From positions 5,206,501-5,270,500 of the forward strand of contig NC_011566.1 in NCBI RefSeq assembly GCF_000014885.1: DNA of 64,000 bases, written 5' to 3'. The stretch comes from Shewanella piezotolerans WP3 (GTDB lineage Bacteria; Pseudomonadota; Gammaproteobacteria; Enterobacterales; Shewanellaceae). This document shows, piece after piece, positions 15,866 through 23,733 of the stretch. Each line of letters begins with the position of its first letter. Position 1 is the stretch's first letter. Both the position numbers and the translations under genes were made by a program. The notes under the pieces are model-generated. The model searched no databases. It saw nothing but the letters and a program-made list of their open reading frames with translations, and was not told the origin of the DNA.

Positions 15866-16990
15866 CTAGCTTTCTGCTTCAGCTTGAAGCTCCAAAATAT
15901 GGATCAGTTCAGACTTCAACGCTACCGTTGTCTCCCCTCCTTCAACAAGCTCCAGCTTTTTAGCTAGGTGCAGTGGCACCTCAGCATTAATTTTATGCTT
16001 TACTCCGACAACACTTGCTAACACTCTTACCGTCTCGCCCATAATCAACATAGATTCAATAGTAATATCTAGTTTGTTAAAACTGCGACATAGCCTACCT
16101 TGCTTAATCGAATTAAATCTAACGCCCTGATTGGGTATGACCCAGCGGACTTTGGTACCGACATCTAAACTTTCAAAATAGGTGCTGGCAATCAGATGCT
16201 CACCAAATTTTAGCCAAGTAATCTGCCGCTCCTCTTCTTGTGCTATCACATGGGCATCAAAGATATTACGCAGTCCCATTTGTTTAGCAACCGCTTCATC
16301 ACGTGGCCTTGTCAGCACCTCTCTAGGTGAGCCCTGTTGCAACATTTTGCCTTGGCTTATCAAGATCATGCTATCAGCCAATAGCAAGGCTTCATTGAGA
16401 TCATGTGTCACCATTATTACGGGAATCGCTAACTGCTCCTTTAAACGCGCAAGTTCCAAATACAAGCGTTCTCGGGTTTCCCTATCAACGGCAGAGAAAG
16501 GTTCATCAAGTAGCAATACAGAGGGCTCTCGTGCCAATGCACGCGCCAAGGCGACACGTTGTCGCTGACCACCAGAAAGGTTGGCGGGCAATCTATCAGG
16601 TAATCCATGCAAGTTTACTCGCTCAAGCCAATCTTTAGCTCTCGGCGCACGTTCAGACTTTGGGATATGATCTAATGCTGCAATCACATTCTCTAAAGCC
16701 GTGAGATTCGGAAATAGTCCAAAATGTTGTGGAACATAGCCCAAATGCCGCTGCTGAGGAGTGAGTTGAATAGATTTATCACCACAAAACCAGCTGACGT
16801 CGCCATAGCGAATTTCGCCCGATTGCGGCTTATTGAGGCCAGCAATCATTCGCAGCAAAGTTGATTTCCCACCACCAGATGGACCCACAACGGCAAGCAC
16901 CTCGCCCGCTTTACAGACAAATTCAGCGTCAAGGTTGATATGCTCTGTTTGTTTAACCCGGCAGTATAGATCAGCGACGACTTGAGACAT
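15866..16990 (-). CDS. modC: Molybdate ABC transporter ATP-binding protein ModC
   Basis: 374 residues. The ATPase domain has Walker A GPSGGGKST, the signature LSGGQRQRVALARAL, Walker B VLLLDEPFSA and the H-loop VMVTHDL. The C-terminal ~130 residues form a TOBE/Mop-type regulatory domain, as in ModC. It powers molybdate uptake at the inner membrane. It overlaps modB by 20 bp and is the last gene of modABC, which lies directly behind the moa genes. Confidence 0.95.
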   Translation of the reverse strand: MSQVVADLYCRVKQTEHINLDAEFVCKAGEVLAVVGPSGGGKSTLLRMIAGLNKPQSGEIRYGDVSWFCGDKSIQLTPQQRHLGYVPQHFGLFPNLTALENVIAALDHIPKSERAPRAKDWLERVNLHGLPDRLPANLSGGQRQRVALARALAREPSVLLLDEPFSAVDRETRERLYLELARLKEQLAIPVIMVTHDLNEALLLADSMILISQGKMLQQGSPREVLTRPRDEAVAKQMGLRNIFDAHVIAQEEERQITWLKFGEHLIASTYFESLDVGTKVRWVIPNQGVRFNSIKQGRLCRSFNKLDITIESMLIMGETVRVLASVVGVKHKINAEVPLHLAKKLELVEGGETTVALKSELIHILELQAEAES

Positions 16991-17651
16991 GTTGTCCTCC
17001 CACGCGTCGCGATAAACTAGTGGTTAGCGCCAATACTGTAATCGCAAATAGCAATAGCACTAATGACATATTGCCCGCACTGGCAAAATCAAACGCCTGC
17101 ACACTATCGTATATAGAGATGGCAATAGTTTTAGTTTCGCCTGCAATATTACCGCCCATCATCAGCACCACGCCAAACTCGCCTAGTACATGGGAGAAAC
17201 AAAGCACCATTGCCGTCAGGACACCAGGCCAAACCATAGGTAGCTCTATTTTAAACAACACTTTCAGACGGCTCATACCACAACAAGCAGCAGCATCACG
17301 CACATCTTCAGGCACAGCTTCAAAAGCGCGTTGAATAGGTTGAATAGCGAAAGGAATATTTACCAAAATAGAGGCTATGACTAGCCCTGAAAAATGGAAT
17401 ACCAGCTGATGACCAAGTAACTGCTCTAGCAATTGCCCTAACCAAGACTCACTGCCTAGTCCCACCAACAAATAGTAGCCGATGACTGTCGGTGGTAGCA
17501 CTAACGGCACCATCACCAGCGCCTCTACCCATGATTTTCCACGAAATTGACGATAAGCCAAAAAGCGCCCAGCCAAAATAGCCATCGGCACTAAAATAAC
17601 CACGGTAACCGTACTCAGTTTAATCGACAGCCAAAGTGCTTCCCAATCCAT
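16971..17651 (-). CDS. modB: Molybdate ABC transporter permease ModB
   Basis: 226 residues with about five transmembrane segments. The EAA loop that contacts ModC is visible as DAAACCGMSRLKVLFKIELP. PLVLPPTVIGYYLL is typical of ModB. The start codon overlaps the modA stop (17651), indicating coupling. Confidence 0.95.
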   Translation of the reverse strand: MDWEALWLSIKLSTVTVVILVPMAILAGRFLAYRQFRGKSWVEALVMVPLVLPPTVIGYYLLVGLGSESWLGQLLEQLLGHQLVFHFSGLVIASILVNIPFAIQPIQRAFEAVPEDVRDAAACCGMSRLKVLFKIELPMVWPGVLTAMVLCFSHVLGEFGVVLMMGGNIAGETKTIAISIYDSVQAFDFASAGNMSLVLLLFAITVLALTTSLSRRVGGQHVSSRR

Positions 17652-18430
17652 TAGTTATCCGCTTTGCCAAAACCGTACTCAGCAAAAATATGCTGCGCTT
17701 TATCGGTTTGAATATAGTGATAGAAATTTTCCGCTGTTTGACCAGCCTTAAGCGTCAATACCATACGCTGTTTAAGCGGTGTGTATAGAGATTGTGGAAT
17801 CACAATATAATTGGCGCGGCGTTTAAATCTTTCGGCGGATGCCAAAGACAGAGCAACTAACCCGCCCTGGGTTGAACCACTAAGTGCAAACTGCGCCGCT
17901 TGGGAAACATTTTCACCGAAAATGAGCTGTGGTTGAATGGCTTGCCATAAGTTTAAGTTTTTCAGCACCTCTTCGGCTCGCTCACCGTAGGGCGCATGCT
18001 CGGGGTTGGCAATAGCGAAACGTTTCAGCTGCTGACTGTTAATTAACTGCTTCACACCATTGAGTTGCTCATCCAGTTCAAGTGGTGAGTTCTTCGGTGC
18101 CGCCAAGGCCAGTTTGCCGACGGCATAAACAGCCCCCTCTCCTTGAGCTTGGCCTGCATTGCTCAACTGGTTGGTGTAGCGTTCATCGGCAGATAGAAAT
18201 AACTCAAACGGCGCACCGTGCTTTATCTGTGCAACGAAATTCCCAGATGAGCCATAGGTGATTCGCACTTTAGCCCCCGTATCTTGCTGGAACTGTTTCG
18301 CGACATCATCTAAGGCAAACTTAATACTTGACGCTGCAGCAATAGCCGGTACATCTTCAGCTGCCAAAGCTTGTTGACTCAGTAACATCAACGGCATTAA
18401 AGCCGATAGTAAAAAAATCCTAAGCTTCAT
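17651..18430 (-). CDS. modA: Molybdate-binding protein ModA
   Basis: 259 residues with a signal peptide (IFLLSALMPLMLLSQQALAA). The mature start AIAAASSIKFALDDVA, followed by VRITYGSSGNFVAQIKHGAPFELFLSAD (two pieces of the binding site), is characteristic of ModA. It captures molybdate in the periplasm for ModBC. Confidence 0.95.
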   Translation of the reverse strand: MKLRIFLLSALMPLMLLSQQALAAEDVPAIAAASSIKFALDDVAKQFQQDTGAKVRITYGSSGNFVAQIKHGAPFELFLSADERYTNQLSNAGQAQGEGAVYAVGKLALAAPKNSPLELDEQLNGVKQLINSQQLKRFAIANPEHAPYGERAEEVLKNLNLWQAIQPQLIFGENVSQAAQFALSGSTQGGLVALSLASAERFKRRANYIVIPQSLYTPLKQRMVLTLKAGQTAENFYHYIQTDKAQHIFAEYGFGKADN

Positions 18431-18455
18431 CAGGCAACACCCTCAAATTTTATTC

Positions 18456-18508
18456 ATACCCATTGTACTTCAAGTACTCATTTAACAGGTATTTAGCCGA
18501 ATGGGTAT
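18456..18508. repeat. Inverted repeat between moaE and modA
   Basis: ATACCCATT (18456-18464) pairs with AATGGGTAT (18500-18508), enclosing a smaller GTAC...GTAC hairpin. It lies between the moaE stop and the modA start, so it could act as an intercistronic attenuator or processing site, or it may be a dispersed intergenic repeat. Confidence 0.5.
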
Positions 18509-18514
18509 AGTCAG

Positions 18515-18964
18515 CTATTTTTTATTCCACACATCAGCTGCTTGCTCGTCGCTGTCACGCGCTTCTACCCAACTTGCACCTTCTTCACCCGCTTCAAGCT
18601 TCCAAAATGGCGCTTTGGTTTTCAAAAAGTCGATTAGAAACTCACAAGCGGCGAAAGCAGCTTTACGATGGGCGCTGGTCACGCCAATAAACACAATCTG
18701 CTCTCCTAACGCCATTTTACCTACGCGGTGGATAATCGTGACATGGTTCAGCGGCCAACGTTCACGCGCCTGTGCTTCTATTTGATTCAATACCGATTCG
18801 GTCATGCCTGGATAATGCTCAAGCGTTAAATCGGTAACGGCACTCCCATCATTAAAATCACGCACTTTACCCACAAAAGTGACTACGGCACCATCGCCAT
18901 TATCTTGGCTAATCAGTTGATATTCATCAGGAACACTAAAGTCTGTTGTTTGTACGCGGATCAT
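18515..18964 (-). CDS. moaE: Molybdopterin synthase catalytic subunit MoaE
   Basis: 149 residues. Works with MoaD to add two sulfurs to cPMP. Family motifs are VTFVGKVRDFNDG, LEHYPGMTE, the HRVGKMALGEQIVFIGV region and the active-site lysine segment FLKTKAPFWKLE. It starts one base after the moaD stop region. Confidence 0.96.
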   Translation of the reverse strand: MIRVQTTDFSVPDEYQLISQDNGDGAVVTFVGKVRDFNDGSAVTDLTLEHYPGMTESVLNQIEAQARERWPLNHVTIIHRVGKMALGEQIVFIGVTSAHRKAAFAACEFLIDFLKTKAPFWKLEAGEEGASWVEARDSDEQAADVWNKK

Positions 18965-18965
18965 T

Positions 18966-19217
18966 TTAACCTCCAGTCACTGGCGGAAAGAAAGCCACTT
19001 CATCACCATCCTCAACGGCGGTGTCCCACTGACTGATAGTTTGGTTTACAGCAACAAGTAACTTGTCCGAGGCCATCACTTTGGCCCATTTATCATCGGT
19101 AGCAGCTAGTGTCGCTCGCAGCCCTTCGGCTGTTTGAGTATGCTCGCCCGCTTCCACTTTAACGCTAGCAGTGCCTAACAACTCTCTTACTTGAGCAAAA
19201 AACAGTACGTTTATCAT
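18966..19217 (-). CDS. moaD: Molybdopterin synthase sulfur-carrier subunit MoaD
   Basis: 83 residues with a ubiquitin-like fold. It ends in FFPPVTGG, whose terminal Gly-Gly is converted to a thiocarboxylate. It is in the expected place between moaC and moaE. Confidence 0.95.
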   Translation of the reverse strand: MINVLFFAQVRELLGTASVKVEAGEHTQTAEGLRATLAATDDKWAKVMASDKLLVAVNQTISQWDTAVEDGDEVAFFPPVTGG

Positions 19218-19222
19218 TTCAT

Positions 19223-19699
19223 TTATACCTTAAAGTGACCCGATTTACCGCCACGTTTCTCAAGTAGACGAACTTGAGAAATCACCATATCTTTTTGTAC
19301 CGCTTTACACATATCGTATATGGTTAACGCAGCAGTAGAGGCTGCAGTTAATGCTTCCATCTCGACACCAGTCTTACCTGACAACTTACATAGGCTGCGG
19401 ATCCAAACGCGGTTGTGTTCTGGCTGAGCTTCGAGTTCAACCTCAACTTTGGTCAGCATCAACGGGTGGCAAAGCGGGATAAGGTCGGAAGTTTTCTTAG
19501 CAGCTTGAATGCCTGCAATACGCGCGGTCGCGAACACATCGCCTTTGTGATGGCTACCACTCATGATCATTTCGAGCGTGTCACTCGCCATCTCGATATA
19601 AGCTTCTGCTCTCGCTTCACGTTCAGTGACTGATTTATCAGTTACATCAACCATGTGCGCATTACCATCCGCATTAATGTGGGTAAAAGCATTTGTCAT
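19223..19699 (-). CDS. moaC: Cyclic pyranopterin monophosphate synthase MoaC
   Basis: 158 residues. Converts the MoaA product to cPMP. Conserved features include HINADGNAHMVDVTDK, the KTSDLIPLCHPL active-site segment, GKTGVEMEAL and the lysine-rich EKRGGKSG near the end. Five bases separate it from moaD. Confidence 0.97.
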   Translation of the reverse strand: MTNAFTHINADGNAHMVDVTDKSVTEREARAEAYIEMASDTLEMIMSGSHHKGDVFATARIAGIQAAKKTSDLIPLCHPLMLTKVEVELEAQPEHNRVWIRSLCKLSGKTGVEMEALTAASTAALTIYDMCKAVQKDMVISQVRLLEKRGGKSGHFKV

Positions 19700-19797
19700 T
19701 AGAGTAAAACCTTCTTAATCAATATATTTCAAAACACGGAATAGATTGCCAGTATGCTCTGCAATGCGTTGTCTGAGCGCACCGTATTATCTATAAG

Positions 19798-20322
19798 TTA
19801 GTCTATTATTTTCTTAACGTGCATCACAAAATTACATGGTCGATGCGTAGCATCAAGCTGCTCTTTGAGCACTTTATTCCAACCTGTTTTACAAGCTCCT
19901 GTAGAGCCTGGTAGGCAGAATATTGCCGTTTTGTTAGCAATACCACCTAACGCACGTGATTGCACTGTGGAGGTGCCTAGCTCGGTATAGGTAATGTGAC
20001 GGAACAGTTCGCCAAATCCTTCGATATCTCGATCAAAAAGCGGTTTTACAGCTTCGGGAGTATTATCTCTTTCGGTAAAACCAGTGCCACCTGTGGTGAT
20101 AATCACCTGCACATTCTCTGAAGCGACCCATTGTGAGATCACCGAACGAATTTGATATTTATCATCTTTGATAATTTGACGGTCAGCCAAGTTATGCCCT
20201 GCTTCTAGCAGCGCACTTTCTAAAAACTGCCCAGAAGTGTCGTTGTCAAGACTACGCGTATCTGACAAGGTTAAAACAGCAATGTTGAGTGGCAAAAATT
20301 GGCTCTGAGTACAATGTCCCAT
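19798..20322 (-). CDS. moaB: Molybdopterin biosynthesis protein MoaB (molybdopterin adenylyltransferase family)
   Basis: 174 residues. The MoaB/Mog fold shows AVLTLSDTRSLDNDTSG, ITTGGTGFTERDNTPEA and FCLPGSTGACKTGW. It adenylates molybdopterin or assists at this step. It lies between moaA and moaC in the minus-strand operon. Confidence 0.94.
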   Translation of the reverse strand: MGHCTQSQFLPLNIAVLTLSDTRSLDNDTSGQFLESALLEAGHNLADRQIIKDDKYQIRSVISQWVASENVQVIITTGGTGFTERDNTPEAVKPLFDRDIEGFGELFRHITYTELGTSTVQSRALGGIANKTAIFCLPGSTGACKTGWNKVLKEQLDATHRPCNFVMHVKKIID

Positions 20323-20405
20323 AACGGTCTCTTTAAATAACTAATTTAGGCAATGCAGCGATTATAGCGGCGATGTGACGTAAGGTATTTGCGCCACATC
20401 AGGAA

Positions 20406-21386
20406 TTAACCACCAATAGAAGCAAGATGTTGGGTAACGCCAGTGATCCCATCATGCAAAAAGTGTGTCTCTTTTTTCTGTGCGAGTTGACCATGTAAGC
20501 GCTCAATTAACTCTGACTGTTGTTCAGGGGTTTGCAGCAGATCTCGCAGGTCAACACCATTTTCAGTAAATAAACACAGATGTAGCTTGCCGTTAGCTGA
20601 TACTCGCAAGCGGTTACAGCTGGCACAAAAGTTTTTTGCGTAGGGCATGATTAAGCCAATGCGCCCCTGATAATCTGTATGGCTGAAGTTTTGCGCGGGA
20701 CCATCATCTGCCGCTGGAGTATCAAACTGCCAACCCGCCTGCTCAAGCTGAGTTTTAATATCAGCTCCCGCTAAATGGTGGGCTTTAAAATAGTCATGGC
20801 CTAAGCCAGTTTCCATTAATTCAATAAAACGTAAGTCAATCGGCGTACTTTTTATCCAATGTAAAAACCGTGGTAGATCTTTATCATTGAGCCCTTTAAG
20901 TAAAACCGCATTGATTTTTACTCGCTCAAAGCCAGCTTCCAGGGCGGCGTCAACACCACGCATCACCTCATCAAACTTGTTTTCACCGGTAATTTGATAA
21001 AACATCTTAGGATCAAGACTATCAACTGAAATATTGATGCGCCTCAGCCCTGCGTCGTACCACTCTTGAGCATGCTTCGCTAAACGATAACCATTGGTTG
21101 TGGTAGCAATCGTATTGATCCTATCGTTGTCTTTAATAATGCGAATAATGTCGGTGAAATCTTTACGCAATGAAGGCTCACCACCTGTAATACGGATCTT
21201 TTGCGTACCGACTTGCGAGAATGCCGAAACGAGATGCTCTATCTCATTGAGATCGAGAAATTTAGGTTTACCGTCAGGTCGATAACCATCAGGAAGGCAA
21301 TACGTGCATTTGAAGTTACACACATCAGTCACTGACATGCGCAGATAATGAAACCGTCGACCAAAATTGTCTTGTAGTTGGGACAT
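20406..21386 (-). CDS. moaA: GTP 3',8-cyclase MoaA, copy 2
   Basis: 326 residues from the ATG at 21386 (AAGG five bases upstream); a GTG six bases earlier is less likely. CNFKCTYC near residue 24 binds the radical SAM cluster, CASCNRLRVSANGKLHLC the second cluster, and the chain ends in IGG. Unlike copy 1 it heads the moaABCDE-modABC cluster and lies behind a Moco riboswitch, so it is probably the regulated, principal copy. Sequence divergence from copy 1 is large, so this is not a recent duplication. Confidence 0.96.
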   Translation of the reverse strand: MSQLQDNFGRRFHYLRMSVTDVCNFKCTYCLPDGYRPDGKPKFLDLNEIEHLVSAFSQVGTQKIRITGGEPSLRKDFTDIIRIIKDNDRINTIATTTNGYRLAKHAQEWYDAGLRRINISVDSLDPKMFYQITGENKFDEVMRGVDAALEAGFERVKINAVLLKGLNDKDLPRFLHWIKSTPIDLRFIELMETGLGHDYFKAHHLAGADIKTQLEQAGWQFDTPAADDGPAQNFSHTDYQGRIGLIMPYAKNFCASCNRLRVSANGKLHLCLFTENGVDLRDLLQTPEQQSELIERLHGQLAQKKETHFLHDGITGVTQHLASIGG

Positions 21387-21392
21387 GATCAC

Positions 21393-21510
21393 CTTTCCAA
21401 GTAAGGGGAGGTGAGATCATTTCTTTTCTCACCCCGGTGGCGTTATTGCCACGGCTAAAAACCCGTATCTGTCTCGACGTAGGATTAGAAGCTCGGAGAA
21501 CCGTCAGATT
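21393..21510 (-). ncRNA. Moco (molybdenum cofactor) riboswitch
   Basis: On the minus strand, upstream of moaA copy 2, the leader holds the conserved blocks CUCCGAGC (21491-21498) and ACGGG (21462-21466), then a GCC flanked by the hairpin GUGGC-AAUAAC-GCCAC (21437-21452) and GGGGUGAG. An expression-platform stem pairs GGUGAGA with UCUCACC (about 21408-21435) close to the moaA ribosome site. This matches the Moco RNA element known upstream of moaA in enterobacteria. Boundaries are approximate. Confidence 0.8.
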
Positions 21511-21762
21511 TGATTATAGGCGTATTTTGATGACAAACCATAGTCAATTGAGCCCAAATAGCGCTAAAAAGCAGCACGTGTGGAATTTTTGTGACACTAA
21601 TCACCTCAAAAAATGCTTAAATTTACTGCACTGGAACTGTTTAAACTCTGTGCCATAGTGTTATTTTGAGGTAAGGTGGGCAATATATTAAAACACCCGT
21701 TTATAGTGAGCTCGGTTGAAATCGCTGTAAGTTATCGGGGGAAAATGAAGGAAGGTGAACTG

Positions 21763-23412
21763 ATGGAACGCGAATCGATGGAATTCGATGTTGTAATCGT
21801 GGGTGCAGGGCCCTCAGGATTAGCAGCAGCATGTCGTTTAATGCAAATATCTAAAGACAGTGGCCAAGAGTTAACTGTTTGTGTGGTAGAGAAAGGCTCA
21901 GAGGTCGGAGCGCATATTCTCTCCGGTGCAGTGTTTGAGCCTAAAGTATTAGGCGAACTTTTTGACGACTGGAAAACCACAGGCGCACCGCTGCTCACCG
22001 CCGTCACTCAAGATGAAATTCACATGCTGAGCTCAGCGAATGATTCCCGTGCAATGCCCAATGCGTTAGTGCCTAAAACCATGCACAACGAAGGCAATTA
22101 TATTATTAGTGTTGGCAACCTATGCCGTTGGTTAGCAGAGCGAGCTGAAGAGCTCGGTGTCGAAGTATTTCCCGGCTTCCCCGCTAGCGAACTACTATTC
22201 AACGAGGATGGCAGTGTCAAAGGCATTCAAATCGGAGATATGGGAGTTGGCGAAGATGGTCAACCTAAAGATGGCTATGAGCCAGGCATGGAGCTACATG
22301 CCAAATATACCGTATTCGGTGAAGGTTGCCGCGGCCATTTGGGCAAGCAACTGATTGAGAAGTTCCAACTTGATAACGGTAAAACACCACAACATTACGG
22401 CCTTGGTTTTAAAGAGATCTGGACCGTACCCAGTGAGCAACATGAGCTAGGCAAAGTGGTCCACACTGGCGGTTGGCCGTTAACTGAAGGCGCATCTGGT
22501 GGTGGCTTTATGTATCACCTTGAAGATAATCAAATTGCGGTAGGCTTAATTGTTGATCTCAATTATGCCAATCCACACCTGAGCCCATTTGATGAATTTC
22601 AACGCTATAAAACCCATCCTGTAATTGCAAAAACACTAACTGGTGGCGAGCGTATTTCCTATGGTGCTAGGGCAATTACTAAGGGCGGCTTAAATTCACT
22701 GCCCAAACTGACCTTCCCTGGTGGCATGATTATCGGTTGCGATGCAGGTACCTTAAACTTTGCCAAGATTAAAGGCACCCATACCGCCATGAAAAGCGGT
22801 ATGTTGGCTGCAGAGACATTAGCTCAGGCAATGTTGGCTGGCGTTGATGCGGGTAAAGATCTTGACTGCTTACAAGATCGCTTTGACGAAAGCTGGTTAA
22901 AAGAGGAGTTATACTGCTCGCGCAATTTTGGTCCTGCTATGCATAAGTTTGGCACCTACCTTGGTGGCGCCTTTAACTTTGTCGATCAAAACTGGTTTGG
23001 CGGTAAGTTTCCCGTCACCCTTAGAGACGAGAAACCTGATTATGCCCAGATGGCTGAATCAAGTGCCTACAGCAAAATTGATTACCCCAAACCTGATGGG
23101 AAGTTGAGTTTTGACAAACTGTCATCGGTATATTTATCAAATACCTTCCATGAGGAAGACCAGCTTTGCCACCTACGTTTAAAAGATGCCCGCATCCCAA
23201 TCGATGTAAACTTGGTCAAGTTTGATGAACCTGCACAGCGCTACTGTCCAGCGGGTGTTTATGAGATCATTGAAGAAGCCGGTGAGAAAAAGTTTGTGAT
23301 TAATGGTCAAAACTGCATCCACTGCAAGACATGTGATATCAAAGACCCAAGCCAGAATATTACCTGGGTAACCCCTGAGGGCGGCGGTGGTCCTAATTAC
23401 CCCAACATGTAG
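21763..23412 (+). CDS. Electron transfer flavoprotein-ubiquinone oxidoreductase
   Basis: 549 residues from the ATG at 21763 (AGGTG upstream); the open frame continues further upstream, but that part does not match the family. The FAD-binding motif VVIVGAGPSGLAA lies at about residues 9-21, GEGCRGHLGKQL in the middle and GCDAGTLNFAKIKGTHTAM later. C495, C518, C521 and C524 bind the 4Fe-4S cluster. It moves electrons from ETF to ubiquinone during fatty and amino acid oxidation. No ETF genes are in the window. Confidence 0.96.
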   Translation: MERESMEFDVVIVGAGPSGLAAACRLMQISKDSGQELTVCVVEKGSEVGAHILSGAVFEPKVLGELFDDWKTTGAPLLTAVTQDEIHMLSSANDSRAMPNALVPKTMHNEGNYIISVGNLCRWLAERAEELGVEVFPGFPASELLFNEDGSVKGIQIGDMGVGEDGQPKDGYEPGMELHAKYTVFGEGCRGHLGKQLIEKFQLDNGKTPQHYGLGFKEIWTVPSEQHELGKVVHTGGWPLTEGASGGGFMYHLEDNQIAVGLIVDLNYANPHLSPFDEFQRYKTHPVIAKTLTGGERISYGARAITKGGLNSLPKLTFPGGMIIGCDAGTLNFAKIKGTHTAMKSGMLAAETLAQAMLAGVDAGKDLDCLQDRFDESWLKEELYCSRNFGPAMHKFGTYLGGAFNFVDQNWFGGKFPVTLRDEKPDYAQMAESSAYSKIDYPKPDGKLSFDKLSSVYLSNTFHEEDQLCHLRLKDARIPIDVNLVKFDEPAQRYCPAGVYEIIEEAGEKKFVINGQNCIHCKTCDIKDPSQNITWVTPEGGGGPNYPNM

Positions 23413-23482
23413 TTGTTGAGATTAGCCACAAAACTTTTAACCTATTAACGGTTTGATAATTTTGCTGATTACTAGGTAAATC

Positions 23483-23512
23483 AAAAATGCACACCATTAG
23501 GTGTGCATTTTT
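23483..23512 (+). terminator. Terminator after the ETF-QO gene
   Basis: AAAAATGCACACC / GGTGTGCATTTTT, a 13-bp stem with an ATTA loop and a T run. Confidence 0.9.
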
Positions 23513-23733
23513 AGTTGCGAATATAACAAAAAGTAGACATAATCCGCGGCGCTAATATAAGAGTAATAATTTCAAGCTGAAATTCAGATACCTGCCTTAC
23601 ATCCTACACGTTACAAAATAGATCCATCTATACAAAAATATGCGTTAAACGGTTTCGCTAGCCTTACGACGGATCTGCTACCACTAACTACTTTCAGCCT
23701 TCAATCACGGCTGCTTTAGGCGATCGAATTTTT
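23513..23733 (+). other. Upstream region of the chemoreceptor gene
   Basis: No gene. Presumably contains the chemoreceptor promoter. I see no convincing sigma-70 or sigma-28 elements and no strong ribosome site. Confidence 0.3.

Noticed and set aside
15765..18514. ModE binding site near modABC
   Set aside because: No match to the TATATA-type ModE palindrome was seen; control by the upstream Moco riboswitch is more plausible.
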